Shown here: one piece after another, positions 55,019-64,000 of the stretch
Numbering within the stretch: position 1 is the first letter of the stretch
Layout: each line of letters opens with the position of its first letter
Assembly (NCBI GenBank): GCA_038400315.1
Contig: CP151667.1
Span: 6,397,174-6,461,173 of the forward strand
Source of the DNA: Isosphaeraceae bacterium EP7
Lineage (GTDB): Bacteria > Planctomycetota > Planctomycetia > Isosphaerales > Isosphaeraceae
Direction of reading: 5' to 3'
DNA length: 64,000 nt
Program-made: the position numbers and the translations under genes
Notes under the pieces: model-generated
The model's database searches: none
What the model was told of the DNA's origin: nothing
The model's input: only the letters and a program-made list of their open reading frames with translations

Positions 55019-56170
55019 TCAACTACTGACGCCGGATTCGCCCTGGTCCAGCGTCAGCCGGTGATGCGTGAGAACCTCAAACCCTGAGGACGTGATGAGG
55101 TAATTCCGCTCGAACCTCATCCCCGATTCCCCCGGAACATACACGCCCGGCTCCAGCGTGACGACATCGCCGAGAACCAGCGATTCCATGCTGAGCGGGA
55201 CGAGATAAGGAGGCTCGGGATGACCCAACCCAAGTCCGTGGCCGGTGTGACCCGGGCAGACCAGGCGACCTGGAGAAACTGGGATGGCTTGCCTGACAGC
55301 CAGGTCGATCTCCCGACACTCTGCGCCCGGCATGAGCAGGCCCTCGCCCACCTCGATCGCCGCCAGGCAGTGGGCGAGGTCGTCACGCTGTTTCTGAGTT
55401 GGGCCTGCGCCCACGACGAACGTGTTGGCGAAGTCGCCGCGGTAACCGTGGACGATCACGGAGAGGTCGACAAGGAACAGGTCGCCTGACTTGATGACGC
55501 GATCCGTCGGCGGGCCGCCGATCTCGCCGGTGCGGGATCCCGAGACGAAATCTCCGTAGACGACCACCGGATGGCCGGCCGACTCGATGGCCGCACGCTG
55601 GGCGATCAGGTAAGCGTCCAGCTCGGTCATCCCGGGCTGCAAGTTCGCCAGGACCGCCGCCAGCGCCGCGTCGCCGGCGCGCATCGAACGTCCCAGGACG
55701 ACCAGCTCGTCGGCGTCCTTCGACCGGCGCATCGGCCGGATGATGGGGTCAAGGTCGACCACGGCCGACTCGGGACGACCCCGCAACAGCGAGGCGGGTA
55801 CCGAGGCCAGTTCGACGCCAACGCGGGCGGGATGGAGCCTCGACAGGACCTCGCCGGCCGCGTTGGCCAGGTGCACCCTGCGGTTGCCGGCCGACGACTT
55901 GCCTTCGTACCAGGCGGGGGCGACGACCTCGTCGACATGCGCCGCGGCCCAGGCGGGTTCGAGGAGGTTGTCGGCGACGAGCGTGGCGCGGTCGGGCTCG
56001 AGGATCAGGATCGCACCCGCCTCGGCGGCCCGGAAGGTGAACGGGGTGACGAAGAAATTGGCGAAGTAGACGAGGTGCTGCGGGTCGGCGACGACCAGGG
56101 CATCGCAGGGCGTCGGGAGCGACTCCCAGAGGCGTTTGCGGCGGGCACGGCAGCCCTCGGCGGTCAGCAT
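55019..56170 (-). CDS. M24 family metallopeptidase (Xaa-Pro aminopeptidase-like)
   Basis: 383 residues, pita-bread fold. N-terminal creatinase-like domain (residues 1-150, LVVADPQHLVYFANFFVTPF). In the catalytic domain all five metal ligands are present: LFLVDLSV (Asp), YRGDFANTF (Asp), CPGHTGHGLGLGHPEPP (His), VVTLEPGVYV (Glu) and GMRFERNYLIT (Glu). It should cleave X-Pro bonds or a related substrate in the cytoplasm. GGAG nine bases before the ATG. Probably cotranscribed with the UVR-motif gene. Confidence 0.92.
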   Translation of the reverse strand: MLTAEGCRARRKRLWESLPTPCDALVVADPQHLVYFANFFVTPFTFRAAEAGAILILEPDRATLVADNLLEPAWAAAHVDEVVAPAWYEGKSSAGNRRVHLANAAGEVLSRLHPARVGVELASVPASLLRGRPESAVVDLDPIIRPMRRSKDADELVVLGRSMRAGDAALAAVLANLQPGMTELDAYLIAQRAAIESAGHPVVVYGDFVSGSRTGEIGGPPTDRVIKSGDLFLVDLSVIVHGYRGDFANTFVVGAGPTQKQRDDLAHCLAAIEVGEGLLMPGAECREIDLAVRQAIPVSPGRLVCPGHTGHGLGLGHPEPPYLVPLSMESLVLGDVVTLEPGVYVPGESGMRFERNYLITSSGFEVLTHHRLTLDQGESGVSS

Positions 56171-56250
56171 GGAAGTCGGCTCCTTGGCCGTTCAACCGAG
56201 GTTGGGTGGCATGCCCGATTTCGAACAGGCATGCCACCGGCGACGCTCAG

Positions 56251-56925
56251 TTACTTGGCCGGCACGAGCCAGATGTTGCGGAAGGAGACGAGATTGCCGT
56301 GATCTTGCAGCATGATCGGGCCATCGTCTTCATCCTTCAGGCCGTCGATGCCGCCAGGGGTGATGACAATCTCCTTGTCGTCGATGATCGTCTGGCCGTT
56401 CTGCACGACGCTGAGACGGGCCTTTTTCCCGTCCTTGGCGGCGTTGAACGTGATGTCGTAGGTCTGCCAGCGCAGGGGGGGGAGGCAGGCGTTGACGGAC
56501 GGGACGATCTGCTGATAGATCGCGCCGCACTCGTTGTTCTTGGGGGTCAGGCCGTAGGAGTCGAGCACTTGAAGCTCGTACTTGCCCTGGAGGTAGACGC
56601 CGCTGTTGCCGCGAGCCTGGCCCTTGGCATCGGGCATGTAGGGGATGTTGAACTCGACGTGCAGGACGAACGAGCCGAAGGTCTTGTCAGTGCGGATGAC
56701 GCCCGACTTCGGCTTGACGGTGAAGATGCCGTCTTCGACCGTCCAGGGGGCCGGGCTCTTGCCGTCCCCGCCGCGCCAGGCGGACAGGTCCTTGCCGTCG
56801 AACAGGACGACGGCGCCCTCGGGGGGCTTGGCGTTCAGCGTGGGAGAATCCTTGGCGTCGGCGGCCTGGGCCGAAGTGACGCCGGCGAGGGCGACGAGGG
56901 CGAACGCCGCGAGGGTGGGACGCAT
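56251..56925 (-). CDS. DUF1080 (3-keto-disaccharide hydrolase-like) secreted protein
   Basis: 224 residues. Signal peptide MRPTLAAFALVALAGVTS is cleaved near AQAAD. Then the DUF1080 concanavalin-like fold: GAVVLFDGKDLSAWRG, PWTVEDGIFTVKPKSG, FGSFVLHVEFNIPY, GNSGVYLQGKYELQVLDSYG, RWQTYDITFNAAK and GPIMLQDHGNLVSFRNIWLV. Very numerous in planctomycetes; some members hydrolyse 3-keto-glycosides. Start at 56925 heads the signal peptide. Confidence 0.92.
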   Translation of the reverse strand: MRPTLAAFALVALAGVTSAQAADAKDSPTLNAKPPEGAVVLFDGKDLSAWRGGDGKSPAPWTVEDGIFTVKPKSGVIRTDKTFGSFVLHVEFNIPYMPDAKGQARGNSGVYLQGKYELQVLDSYGLTPKNNECGAIYQQIVPSVNACLPPLRWQTYDITFNAAKDGKKARLSVVQNGQTIIDDKEIVITPGGIDGLKDEDDGPIMLQDHGNLVSFRNIWLVPAK

Positions 56926-57117
56926 GGAAGGGGAAGCTCCTGGTGGGTTTCGGTCAGACGGCACGACGCGGCGTGACCGGCCAGTGTAGCGGGCGGGCGG
57001 CCCGACACAAGCCGATGGTTGAACCCCGGCCGGACATCGGCGACGATTGAATCCGACGGGCCGGCGACCGGCCCCCGCGCCATCCCCATTGCTTGTCGTC
57101 CGAGCGCCGGAGCCGCG

Positions 57118-58419
57118 ATGCCCCTGGATTTGTTGACTCGGCTCGACCCGCTCCGCCGGATCCGCTGCCCGTTCTGCTTCGAGCGGTTCGCCGCCTACGA
57201 GATGCATCTTCGGTGCAACGACCCGGCGTGCAAGACCGACTTTTCCCGGATGATCGAGGACCCCATCCTCTCCAGGGCCCTCAACGGTCGACGTTACACC
57301 GGCGGCGCGGGCTCGGCCCTGCGCAGCCCTTGGTGGACCGACCCCATGGCCGACCCACGACGGGGCGTCGGCAAGTATCTCGACTGGATGCTCCTGCCCG
57401 CGTCGCTCGACTGCCCCAACTGCAAGAAGCCGACCGATTACCACCTCTGCCCGCGCTGCCACGCCCACCTGCCCGACTCCGTCATCACCCACGACGCCGG
57501 CCACCTGGCCATCTTCGGCCCGCAGTCGGTGGGCAAGACCACATTCGTCACCGTCCTGCTGCACGAACTCGAAGAACGGGTGGGCCCCGCCCGCGGCTTC
57601 GTCCTCGACCCCCTCACCGACGAGATCCGCGAGCGTTACGAGCGTGAATATCGCGAGCTGACCTACGGCGGCGGCCAGTTCGGCGTGGGCGAAGCGGGCA
57701 TCAACGACCTCGACCGTCGGAGCCACTCTGCCACCCCCAGCATCGAGACCAACCGCAGCATCTTGCAGCCCCTGGTCTACCGTCTGACGCGACGAAATCG
57801 CCGGGGCGGGCCGTCGGGAAGCGGCACCCTGCTCTCCTTCTTCGACACGGCCGGCGAAGACTGGGAGATGAACATCGACCTCCTCCGATCCGAGGCCCGC
57901 TACCTCGGCCAGGCCCGCGGCCTCCTCTTCCTGATTGACCCCCTGCGCATCCGCGAGGTGGCATTAGACCGTCGCCTGAACCTCACCGAGAAGGAGCGCC
58001 GGGTGCCGCCGGCCAACTACCTGGACGACGCCCGCAAACTGGCCACCTTCTTCCCGAAGTCCCCGGTTAAGACCCCGCTGGCCATCTGCCTGAACAAGCT
58101 CGACCGCTGGGGCCGCCTGATGGACGAAGGCACCGCCCTCCGCGAGTGGGGCTCCTCAGTCCCGACCCAGCCCGCCGACGCCAGGCTCGACCAGACCATC
58201 CACGAGGAGGTCAAAACCGCCCTGCGAAAGTGGGGAGCCGCCGGCTTCCTGGAACACGTCGCCCTCACCTTCCCCAACCACCGCTTCTTCGCCTCCAGCG
58301 CCCTGGGAGACGCCGCCCAGCCCGACGAGAACGCCCCCCAACCCCTGCCCACGCCATTACTCGTGGAGCGTCCGGCGCTCTGGCTTTTGGAGCAGCAAGG
58401 GATCATCCGGCCGGAATGA
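57118..58419 (+). CDS. Zinc-ribbon GTPase of the TRAFAC type, function unknown
   Basis: 433 residues. Two zinc ribbons come first: CPFCFERF...CNDPAC (residues ~17-38) and CPNCKKPTDYHLCPRCHAHL (~101-120). A GTPase domain follows: Walker A/G1 FGPQSVGKTTFVTVLL (~134), G3 SFFDTAGEDWEMN (~242), and G4 CLNKLDRWG (~326) giving guanine specificity. Similar zinc-ribbon plus 'double-GTPase'-like proteins occur in conflict or membrane-dynamics loci, but no companion is visible here. Not an Era/Obg-type housekeeping GTPase. ATG at 57118 begins the ribbon domain; the upstream in-frame part is non-conserved. Confidence 0.75.
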   Translation: MPLDLLTRLDPLRRIRCPFCFERFAAYEMHLRCNDPACKTDFSRMIEDPILSRALNGRRYTGGAGSALRSPWWTDPMADPRRGVGKYLDWMLLPASLDCPNCKKPTDYHLCPRCHAHLPDSVITHDAGHLAIFGPQSVGKTTFVTVLLHELEERVGPARGFVLDPLTDEIRERYEREYRELTYGGGQFGVGEAGINDLDRRSHSATPSIETNRSILQPLVYRLTRRNRRGGPSGSGTLLSFFDTAGEDWEMNIDLLRSEARYLGQARGLLFLIDPLRIREVALDRRLNLTEKERRVPPANYLDDARKLATFFPKSPVKTPLAICLNKLDRWGRLMDEGTALREWGSSVPTQPADARLDQTIHEEVKTALRKWGAAGFLEHVALTFPNHRFFASSALGDAAQPDENAPQPLPTPLLVERPALWLLEQQGIIRPE

Positions 58420-58511
58420 ACGATGATGGAAAAAATCGAAAAGACCTTCTCCCGAACATCACCTCTTCCCCAGCATGGGGTAGTGGCCCTAACGAAGTGA
58501 TAACATGTACC

Positions 58512-59483
58512 TTATTTGATCTGCCAGCTCAGTCCGTCCGAGTCCCGGTTGATCATCGATGACCACGTGCCCCAAGCGCCAGAGACGCTTTCGATAATGC
58601 GGTCTACGTGGTCTGTCTCGTCACCCCGAAGTTTGATGCCGACCATGTAATTTCCGTAGCAGAAGACCACAGAGCGATGGTACTCGGTCCGAGCGTCATC
58701 ATGGAAGGCGGCGATAAGTGCGGGCCTGCCTGGCCCATCCTGGCTCGCAAAAAACATGATTCCTGCTGTCAGTTCTGCATCTTGGTGAAGTTTGGTCAAC
58801 CAGTGGGAATGGGCCGAGCTGTCTACCTGGCCGGGTCTCGGAACTCTTGCCGCGACATAAGAGTCGGGGTCGAGAAATCCGATTCGGACCATGCACCTTC
58901 TGCTCCACGACGCCATCGCCGGAACACTATCAGGGAACGCTTCGCTGCAGAACGAATCGATTCCAGGGATGACGCCGCAGTTTGTTGATAGTGCGGCGGC
59001 GTATTCGGTCGTGCGCGGGCATTCAGTGGACGCATCGGGCATAGGAATTCTACGGTAACGAGATTGATTGTCCGAGAGGTCATTGGACCAGGTTCGAACG
59101 GACTGGCCTTGCCTCATTGCGAGTAGTGCCGCCAACAACGCGCCGTTCGGCCCTCCGTATTCGTATAACTCTGAACCGTCAGCTAATGCGTAAGGTACGA
59201 CGGGCAAACCCGGCACATTTGTAAGGCAATCTCTTAGCAGTGCTGGATAAGAAGTGCGTGCTCCCACGGCGATGACGCCGTTCAACAAATTAGCCATCAC
59301 ACCCTTGTTGAACCTAGGGTTATTCCCTGGTTCGTGCGGAGTTTTGTGCCAGCATTGGGTGAGCGGAGGCATCGAGAATGAAGATGCGACTTCGACAGTG
59401 GCTTCTGGGTGTCTCATTAAGACACGAGCCACTTCGAGTACTACGAGATTTTCCAGTAGTGTTCCGTGATTCAACCGTGGCAT
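58512..59483 (-). CDS. Orphan hypothetical protein in a lower-GC island
   Basis: 323 residues from ATG 59483 (MPRLNHGTLLENLVVLEVAR); a GTG at 59507 could add eight residues. Codon use and base composition differ from the neighbours, with many A/T third positions. Features: TECPRTTEYAAALSTNCGVI, four or more Cys, WSRRCMVRIGFLDPDSYVAA, PALIAAFHDDARTEYHRSVV and YGNYMVGIKLRGDETDHVDR. No signal peptide, membrane helix or recognised motif. Probably acquired by transfer. Flanks 58420-58511 and 59484-59729 share the low GC and hold no complete gene. Confidence 0.6.
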   Translation of the reverse strand: MPRLNHGTLLENLVVLEVARVLMRHPEATVEVASSFSMPPLTQCWHKTPHEPGNNPRFNKGVMANLLNGVIAVGARTSYPALLRDCLTNVPGLPVVPYALADGSELYEYGGPNGALLAALLAMRQGQSVRTWSNDLSDNQSRYRRIPMPDASTECPRTTEYAAALSTNCGVIPGIDSFCSEAFPDSVPAMASWSRRCMVRIGFLDPDSYVAARVPRPGQVDSSAHSHWLTKLHQDAELTAGIMFFASQDGPGRPALIAAFHDDARTEYHRSVVFCYGNYMVGIKLRGDETDHVDRIIESVSGAWGTWSSMINRDSDGLSWQIK

Positions 59484-59729
59484 ATTATAAGCAACCTCAA
59501 CTTGCACGAGAAGAATGTAAACCTTCGGGCTCTGCTGGGATCCGCATGCCGCGAAATGGGAAAATAGAAGAGTGGCGACCTCGGACTGGCCGACGATCCC
59601 TCCACGAAAGCCCTGGACACGTTCCTCGCCGGGGTGTTGAAGAAGTGAGTCGGCCGATCATGGAGCCGGTCGAGAGGTCTGACACATGCCTATTGCTTTC
59701 CGTTGATCAGGTTTCGCCAGAGCCTTTGA

Positions 59730-60311
59730 TTAACGCTTGATTTCTGTGCCCAGCAGCGTCAGGAACTTGGCCATCCAGGCGGGATGAGCCGGCCATGCGG
59801 GTGCGGTGACCAGATTGCCTTCCACATGGGCCTGGGTCACGTCCAACTCTACATACGTGCCGCCGGCCGTCCGCACGTCCGGGCCGCACGCCGGATAGGC
59901 GCTGCATTCTCGGCCCTTCAGAACTCCGGCCGTTGCCAGGATCTGGGCGCCGTGGCAGACGGCGGCGATTGGCTTCTTGGCCTCGTCGAAGGCCCGGACC
60001 AGGGCGATGACTTCGGGCTTCAGGCGCAGGTACTCGGGCGAACGGCCTCCGGGGATCACGAGGGCGTCGTAGTCGTCGGCCTTCACACGGGCGAAGTCGA
60101 AGTTGAGGGCGAAGAGGTGGCCGGGCTTCTCGCTGTAGGTCTGGTCGCCTTCGAAGTCGTGGATGGCGGTGCGCACGGTCTGCCCGGCGAGCTTGTCGGG
60201 GCAGACGGCGTGGACGGTGTGGCCGACCATCAAGAGGGCCTGGAATGGGACCATGGCCTCGTAATCTTCCACGTAGTCGCCGACCAGCATCAGGATCTTC
60301 TTCGCGGCCAT
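59730..60311 (-). CDS. DJ-1/PfpI family protein
   Basis: 193 residues. [20 protein letters not shown] carries the conserved Glu, [16 protein letters not shown] follows, and the nucleophile elbow is [15 protein letters not shown] (Cys with adjacent His). Members act as cysteine peptidases, glyoxalase III/deglycase or stress chaperones; I cannot choose among them. CGGAGAA before ATG 60311 fixes the start. It is divergent from the GrpE-domain gene (121-base gap). Confidence 0.9.
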   Translation of the reverse strand: MAAKKILMLVGDYVEDYEAMVPFQALLMVGHTVHAVCPDKLAGQTVRTAIHDFEGDQTYSEKPGHLFALNFDFARVKADDYDALVIPGGRSPEYLRLKPEVIALVRAFDEAKKPIAAVCHGAQILATAGVLKGRECSAYPACGPDVRTAGGTYVELDVTQAHVEGNLVTAPAWPAHPAWMAKFLTLLGTEIKR

Positions 60312-60432
60312 GGCGCTTCTCCGGGACGTTGGGGCTGGCGGCTCGGCGGGAACTCGGTGCCTCCTCGTGGACGGCAAGCCCGGCAGGATAAGATTGTGGG
60401 ACAGACTCGACCGGCTTGCGAGAGGATTTCCC

Positions 60433-61143
60433 ATGACGCCGATGGATGACGATCTGATCGAGGTTGACGGGCCCGACGAGGCCGAGGGGGTCGACGTCTC
60501 GCTGGTCGTCCCGCCCGAGATCGTCGACTCCGTCGACACCGACGAGGGGGGATGGGCCGGCGAGGTCTCGCAGGTCGAGGCCTCCATCGCCGTCGTGCCC
60601 GACTTGCCGGCGGTCGCTGCCCAGATTCCCGAGAACCCGGCGATCCGCGAACTGGGCGAGTCACTCACCGGCCGGCTCGACAAGCTTCAATCATTGTTCG
60701 AGCGCGAGGTGAGGGCCGAGGCGACTCGCGAGCGGGTGGTCGACCGGCTTCATGCCGAACTCCAGGAGTACAAGAACGACCTGCTGCTGAAGGTGCTCCG
60801 CCCCGTGTTCGTCGACCTGATCCAGCTTCACGACGACATCGGCAAGATCGCCGAGGCCCAGCCCGACGGGCAGGGGCCCGAGGTCGCCCGGCTTCTGGGC
60901 CTGATGCGGGGGTTCCAGCAGGGGATCGAGGATATTTTGTATCGGCAGGGGGTCGAGCCGTTCGAGGTCGACGGCGACGAGTTCGACCCGCGACGGCAAC
61001 GCGCCGTGGCGACCACGGCCACCGACGACCCGGGGCTCAACCGTCGGGTGGCCTCGCGGCATCGTCGAGGGTTCAAGTCCGAGGACCGGATGATCCGACC
61101 TGAAGTTGTCTCCGTCTTCGCTCACCGGCCGGGGTCCGACTAA
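60433..61143 (+). CDS. GrpE-domain protein (nucleotide exchange factor-like)
   Basis: 236 residues. The acidic N-terminus (~1-70) is disordered. A coiled coil follows ([40 protein letters not shown]), then the GrpE-like four-helix and head region ([40 protein letters not shown]). The C-terminus ends basic ([13 protein letters not shown]) rather than in the usual beta-wing end, so it is a divergent GrpE and may serve the non-canonical Hsp70 at 43961. GAGG before ATG 60433. The ATP-grasp operon starts 153 bases downstream on the same strand. Confidence 0.75.
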   Translation: MTPMDDDLIEVDGPDEAEGVDVSLVVPPEIVDSVDTDEGGWAGEVSQVEASIAVVPDLPAVAAQIPENPAIRELGESLTGRLDKLQSLFEREVRAEATRERVVDRLHAELQEYKNDLLLKVLRPVFVDLIQLHDDIGKIAEAQPDGQGPEVARLLGLMRGFQQGIEDILYRQGVEPFEVDGDEFDPRRQRAVATTATDDPGLNRRVASRHRRGFKSEDRMIRPEVVSVFAHRPGSD

Positions 61144-61296
61144 TCTCGGGGGGCGGGTCGTTCGCGGCCCGACTGTTGCAATGACGGGAAGCCATCCCGA
61201 ATCGATGAACAACGGCCCGATTTTGCCCGAATCGACGGCATTTATGCCCGAAAATTGGGCGTCGCGACGTTTGATTGGGTGGAACGACGCGTTCTG

Positions 61297-62796
61297 ATGG
61301 CCCCGAGGTACCTGAGACTGATGGACGACCTCGAAACCTCGGCGCCCCAGACGATGCCGGCCCCCTTCGGGCGATACGAGGTCGGCGATACCTTCTTCGA
61401 CGAGATGTTCGACCCGGCGGAGGGGCCGAGGCCGGCCTACCGGAATATCCACCGGCGAATCATGGAGCTGCTCCCCGAGGAGCTGAGGCTCAAACAGCAC
61501 GCGGCCGACCTGTCGTTCCTCAATCAGGGGATCACGTTCACCGTCTATGGTCGCGACGAGGGGACCGAGCGGATCTTCCCGTACGACCTGCTGCCGCGGA
61601 TCATCACCGGCGCGGAATGGTCGCGCATCGAGCGCGGCCTGGTGCAGCGGATCACGGCCCTGAACCTGTTCCTGAAAGACCTGTACGACGACGCCCACAT
61701 CCTGAACGACAACGTCGTGCCGCGCGAGCTGGTGTATAGCTGCCCGCAGTATCAGCGGGAGATGCGCGGGTTCAGCGTGCCGCGGGACATCTACGTGTCG
61801 GTCGCGGGCACCGACCTGGTGCGGCTGGAGGATGGCTCGTTCGCGGTGCTGGAGGACAACCTGCGGGTGCCCAGCGGCGTGTCGTACATGCTGGCCAACC
61901 GGCAGGTGATGAAGCGCGTCTTCCCGGCGATGTTCCGCGACCATGGCGTCCGGCCGATCGAGAACTACGGCCAGATGCTGCTGTCGACGCTCAAGGCGCT
62001 GGCACCGCCGCACCGGATCGACCCGACGATCGTGCTGCTGACGCCGGGCGTGTTCAACTCGGCCTACTTCGAGCACACGTTCCTGGCCCGCCAGATGGGC
62101 ATCGAGCTCGTCGAGGGACGCGACCTGGTCGTGCACGACAACGTCGTCTGGATGAGGACGACGGCCGGACTGGAGCGGGTCGACGTCATCTATCGGCGGC
62201 TCGACGACGACTTCCTCGACCCGCTCGCCTTCCGGAGCGACTCGCGCCTGGGCGTGGCCGGGCTGTTCAACGCGTATCGGTCGGGGAACGTGGCGCTGGC
62301 CAACTCGATCGGGACCGGCGTGGCCGACGACAAGGCGATCTATGCGTACGTCCCCGCCATCATCAAATACTACCTGAATCAGGACCCGATCCTGCCCAAC
62401 GTCGAGACCTTCCTGATGACCAACCCGGTCCATCAGGCTCACACACTCGACAACATCGAGAAGCTGGTGGTCAAGGCGGTGGGCGAGTCGGGCGGCTATG
62501 GGATGCTGATCGGGCCGCACTCGACGAAGGCTCAGCGGGATGACTTCCGGGCGCTCATCAAGGCCGACCCGCGCAACTACATCGCCCAGCCGACGCTCTC
62601 GCTCTCACGCGCCCCTTGCTTCATCGACGGCGAGGTCGAGGCCCGGCACGTCGACCTCAGGCCGTTCATCCTCTATGGCGAGAAGGTGACGATCATTCCG
62701 GGAGGCCTGACCCGGGTGGCGCTGAAACGAGGTTCGCTGGTGGTCAACTCGTCCCAGGGGGGCGGCAGCAAGGACACCTGGGTCCTGTACGAGTAG
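61297..62796 (+). CDS. Circularly permuted type 2 ATP-grasp protein
   Basis: 499 residues. Characteristic blocks: [119 protein letters not shown], and the ATP-binding [18 protein letters not shown] near the end. These enzymes are predicted to form amide bonds on peptides or amino acids. They are found with alpha-E and transglutaminase-like genes, exactly as here. Starts at 61297 or 61321 are both possible. Confidence 0.9.
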   Translation: MAPRYLRLMDDLETSAPQTMPAPFGRYEVGDTFFDEMFDPAEGPRPAYRNIHRRIMELLPEELRLKQHAADLSFLNQGITFTVYGRDEGTERIFPYDLLPRIITGAEWSRIERGLVQRITALNLFLKDLYDDAHILNDNVVPRELVYSCPQYQREMRGFSVPRDIYVSVAGTDLVRLEDGSFAVLEDNLRVPSGVSYMLANRQVMKRVFPAMFRDHGVRPIENYGQMLLSTLKALAPPHRIDPTIVLLTPGVFNSAYFEHTFLARQMGIELVEGRDLVVHDNVVWMRTTAGLERVDVIYRRLDDDFLDPLAFRSDSRLGVAGLFNAYRSGNVALANSIGTGVADDKAIYAYVPAIIKYYLNQDPILPNVETFLMTNPVHQAHTLDNIEKLVVKAVGESGGYGMLIGPHSTKAQRDDFRALIKADPRNYIAQPTLSLSRAPCFIDGEVEARHVDLRPFILYGEKVTIIPGGLTRVALKRGSLVVNSSQGGGSKDTWVLYE

Positions 62797-62866
62797 CGGG
62801 ATCCGACGACGCCCGCTCGCACCAAACGAAGCCAATGCCCAGGACCAGGACCGAGGCCTTTCCACC

Positions 62867-63826
62867 ATGCTCTCCCGAGTCGCCGACACGCTCTACTGGA
62901 TGAGCCGCTACCTGGAGCGGGCCGAGCACACCGCGCGGCTGGTGGACGTGAACCTGAACCTGATGCTCGACCAGTCCCCCGAGTCCGCCGTGCCTCGGTG
63001 GGACCGGGTGTTGACCAGCCTGCGGGCGAAGATCCCCGGCGTGGACCTGGAGAGCGACCCGTACGCGATCGCGCGGACGTTGATGTTCGACCCGACCAAT
63101 CCGTCCTCGGTCGTCGCCTGCATCGGCGTGGCCCGCGAGAACGCGAGGCAGGCCCGTGAGTTGATCAGCTCGGACATGTGGGAGCACCTCAACCGGATGT
63201 ACCTGGATGCCCGGACGGCCGGCGCCGACGGGTTTTTCCAGGCACAGCCGGCCGACTTCCTCCGCGGCGTCCGGCTGTCGGCGCACACGTTCCAGGGGCT
63301 CACCGAGTCAACCATCGCGCATGACGAGTCGTGGCGGTTCATCGAGCTGGGCCGCTACATCGAGCGGGCGGGCGCGGTGGCCACGCTGCTCGACGCCTAC
63401 TTCAACACGCTGGACGAGGCCGAGGCCGCGCCCGGCGGCGACCACCTCGAGTGGATCGGCCTGCTGAAGGGCTGCACCGCCTTCGAGGCCTACTGCAAGG
63501 TGTACACGGCCGACCTGCACCCCGACCGGATCGCCGAGTTCCTGCTGCTAAGCGGCGACTTCCCGCACTCGGTCCGGTTCGCCGTCGAGCGAGTGCAGGG
63601 GGCCTTGCAGGCGATCGCGGCGCAGGCCGTGCGCCGCAACGCCGGGCGGCTCGACCGCCTGGCCGGGCGGCTCCGTTCGGCCCTGAGCTTCGGCCAGATC
63701 GACGAGATCCTCGTCTCCGGCCTGCACGCCTACCTGGAAGAGATCCGCAGGCAGTGCGCCCTGATCCACAAGGCGATCCACGACTTCTACATCGCCTATT
63801 CCGTCGAGAGTGCCCTGGGGGCCTGA
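62867..63826 (+). CDS. Alpha-E domain-containing protein
   Basis: 319 residues, all-helical. MLSRVADTLYWMSRYLERAE is the family N-terminus, followed by TARLVDVNLNLMLDQ, SCIGVARENARQAREL-like helix and SWRFIELGRYIERAGAVATL. It ends LIHKAIHDFYIAYSVESALGA. Alpha-E proteins are always adjacent to the permuted ATP-grasp enzyme and are thought to act with it in making a peptide tag or cofactor. The gap is 70 bases on the same strand. Confidence 0.92.
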   Translation: MLSRVADTLYWMSRYLERAEHTARLVDVNLNLMLDQSPESAVPRWDRVLTSLRAKIPGVDLESDPYAIARTLMFDPTNPSSVVACIGVARENARQARELISSDMWEHLNRMYLDARTAGADGFFQAQPADFLRGVRLSAHTFQGLTESTIAHDESWRFIELGRYIERAGAVATLLDAYFNTLDEAEAAPGGDHLEWIGLLKGCTAFEAYCKVYTADLHPDRIAEFLLLSGDFPHSVRFAVERVQGALQAIAAQAVRRNAGRLDRLAGRLRSALSFGQIDEILVSGLHAYLEEIRRQCALIHKAIHDFYIAYSVESALGA

Positions 63827-63870
63827 CCGAGCCCGGACATCGGCGACGCCCGACCTGGAGGACGCCCTTC

Positions 63871-64000
63871 ATGTTCTATTACGCGATCCGCCACGTCACC
63901 CGCTACCGCTACTCCACCCCCATCGGCGAGAGCGTGATGGAAGTGCGCATGCAGCCCAGGAGCGAAGGCTCGCACCGCTGCTGGGACTTCCAGCTCTCCA
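63871..64000 (+). CDS. Transglutaminase-like protein (partial, 5' end only)
   Basis: Only the first 43 codons are in the window: MFYYAIRHVTRYRYSTPIGE, then VMEVRMQPRSEG and HRCWDFQL. This is the bacterial transglutaminase-like N-terminal beta domain that precedes a Cys-His-Asp peptidase-type core. It is the third gene of the ATP-grasp / alpha-E cluster. TGGAGG 11-16 bases before the ATG. The catalytic domain lies beyond the window. Confidence 0.82.
   Translation, partial: MFYYAIRHVTRYRYSTPIGESVMEVRMQPRSEGSHRCWDFQLS

Noticed and set aside
59378-59740. 120-residue plus-strand open frame
   Set aside because: Largely antisense to the island gene and its upstream region, with no ribosome-binding site or domain.
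60691-62520. 609-residue minus-strand open frame
   Set aside because: Antisense to the GrpE-domain and ATP-grasp genes; Asp/His/Val-rich with no recognisable fold.

Overview
This 64 kb window is high-GC DNA from a planctomycete, most likely of the Isosphaeraceae/Isosphaerales type. The lineage call rests on gene content: a DUF1559 prepilin-like protein, PEP-CTERM proteins, three secreted proteins with the N-terminal planctomycete LExR-x-LL type signal, a DUF1080 protein, a gene of the 'NRRNAERSTGPRTAEGKARS' family, and many conserved hypotheticals. I found no rRNA, CRISPR array, complete transposase or ordinary tRNA gene.

Layout. 1-9.8 kb: a thioredoxin/NHL protein cut by the window edge, PRPP synthetase (prs), three tandem paralogous PEP-CTERM genes that each carry the same ~100-bp leader, a DUF1559 protein, a secreted beta-propeller dehydrogenase-like protein and a fourth PEP-CTERM protein. 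9.8-18.8 kb: an outer-membrane-type protein, a P2-type cation ATPase followed by a tandem universal stress protein, a repeat-family hypothetical, and a zeta-toxin-like kinase with a small partner gene. 19-31 kb: uvrA, an alpha/beta hydrolase, a frameshifted LEPR/kelch-like surface protein, flavin reductase, VOC and DinB proteins, a Gfo/Idh/MocA oxidoreductase and an LpxA-like acyltransferase. 31-35 kb: a minus-strand pyrimidine operon, pyrR-pyrB-pyrC followed by a NYN nuclease-like gene. 35-43 kb: two more LEPR-type secreted proteins, ispH, fabH and a STAS protein. 43-50 kb: DUF2760-Hsp70-mobA, then three minus-strand hypotheticals. 49.5-64 kb: an NRAMP-related transporter, an MMPL/RND transporter, a UvrB/C-motif protein, an M24 peptidase, a DUF1080 protein, a zinc-ribbon GTPase, a lower-GC orphan gene, a DJ-1/PfpI protein, a GrpE-domain protein, and the start of the ATP-grasp / alpha-E / transglutaminase-like operon.

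The most striking element is not protein-coding. At 53983-54102 on the minus strand is an RNA that folds as a circularly permuted tRNA mimic: T-arm, then an acceptor-like stem closed by a short loop, then D-arm. The two ends pair in a 12-bp stem where the anticodon arm would be. This is the architecture of bacterial YrlA (Y RNA), the RNA partner of Ro60/Rsr. No Ro60 gene lies in the window.

Starts were chosen from ribosome-binding sites, signal peptides and family N-termini. Functional names are family assignments made by reading motifs. No database search was run.
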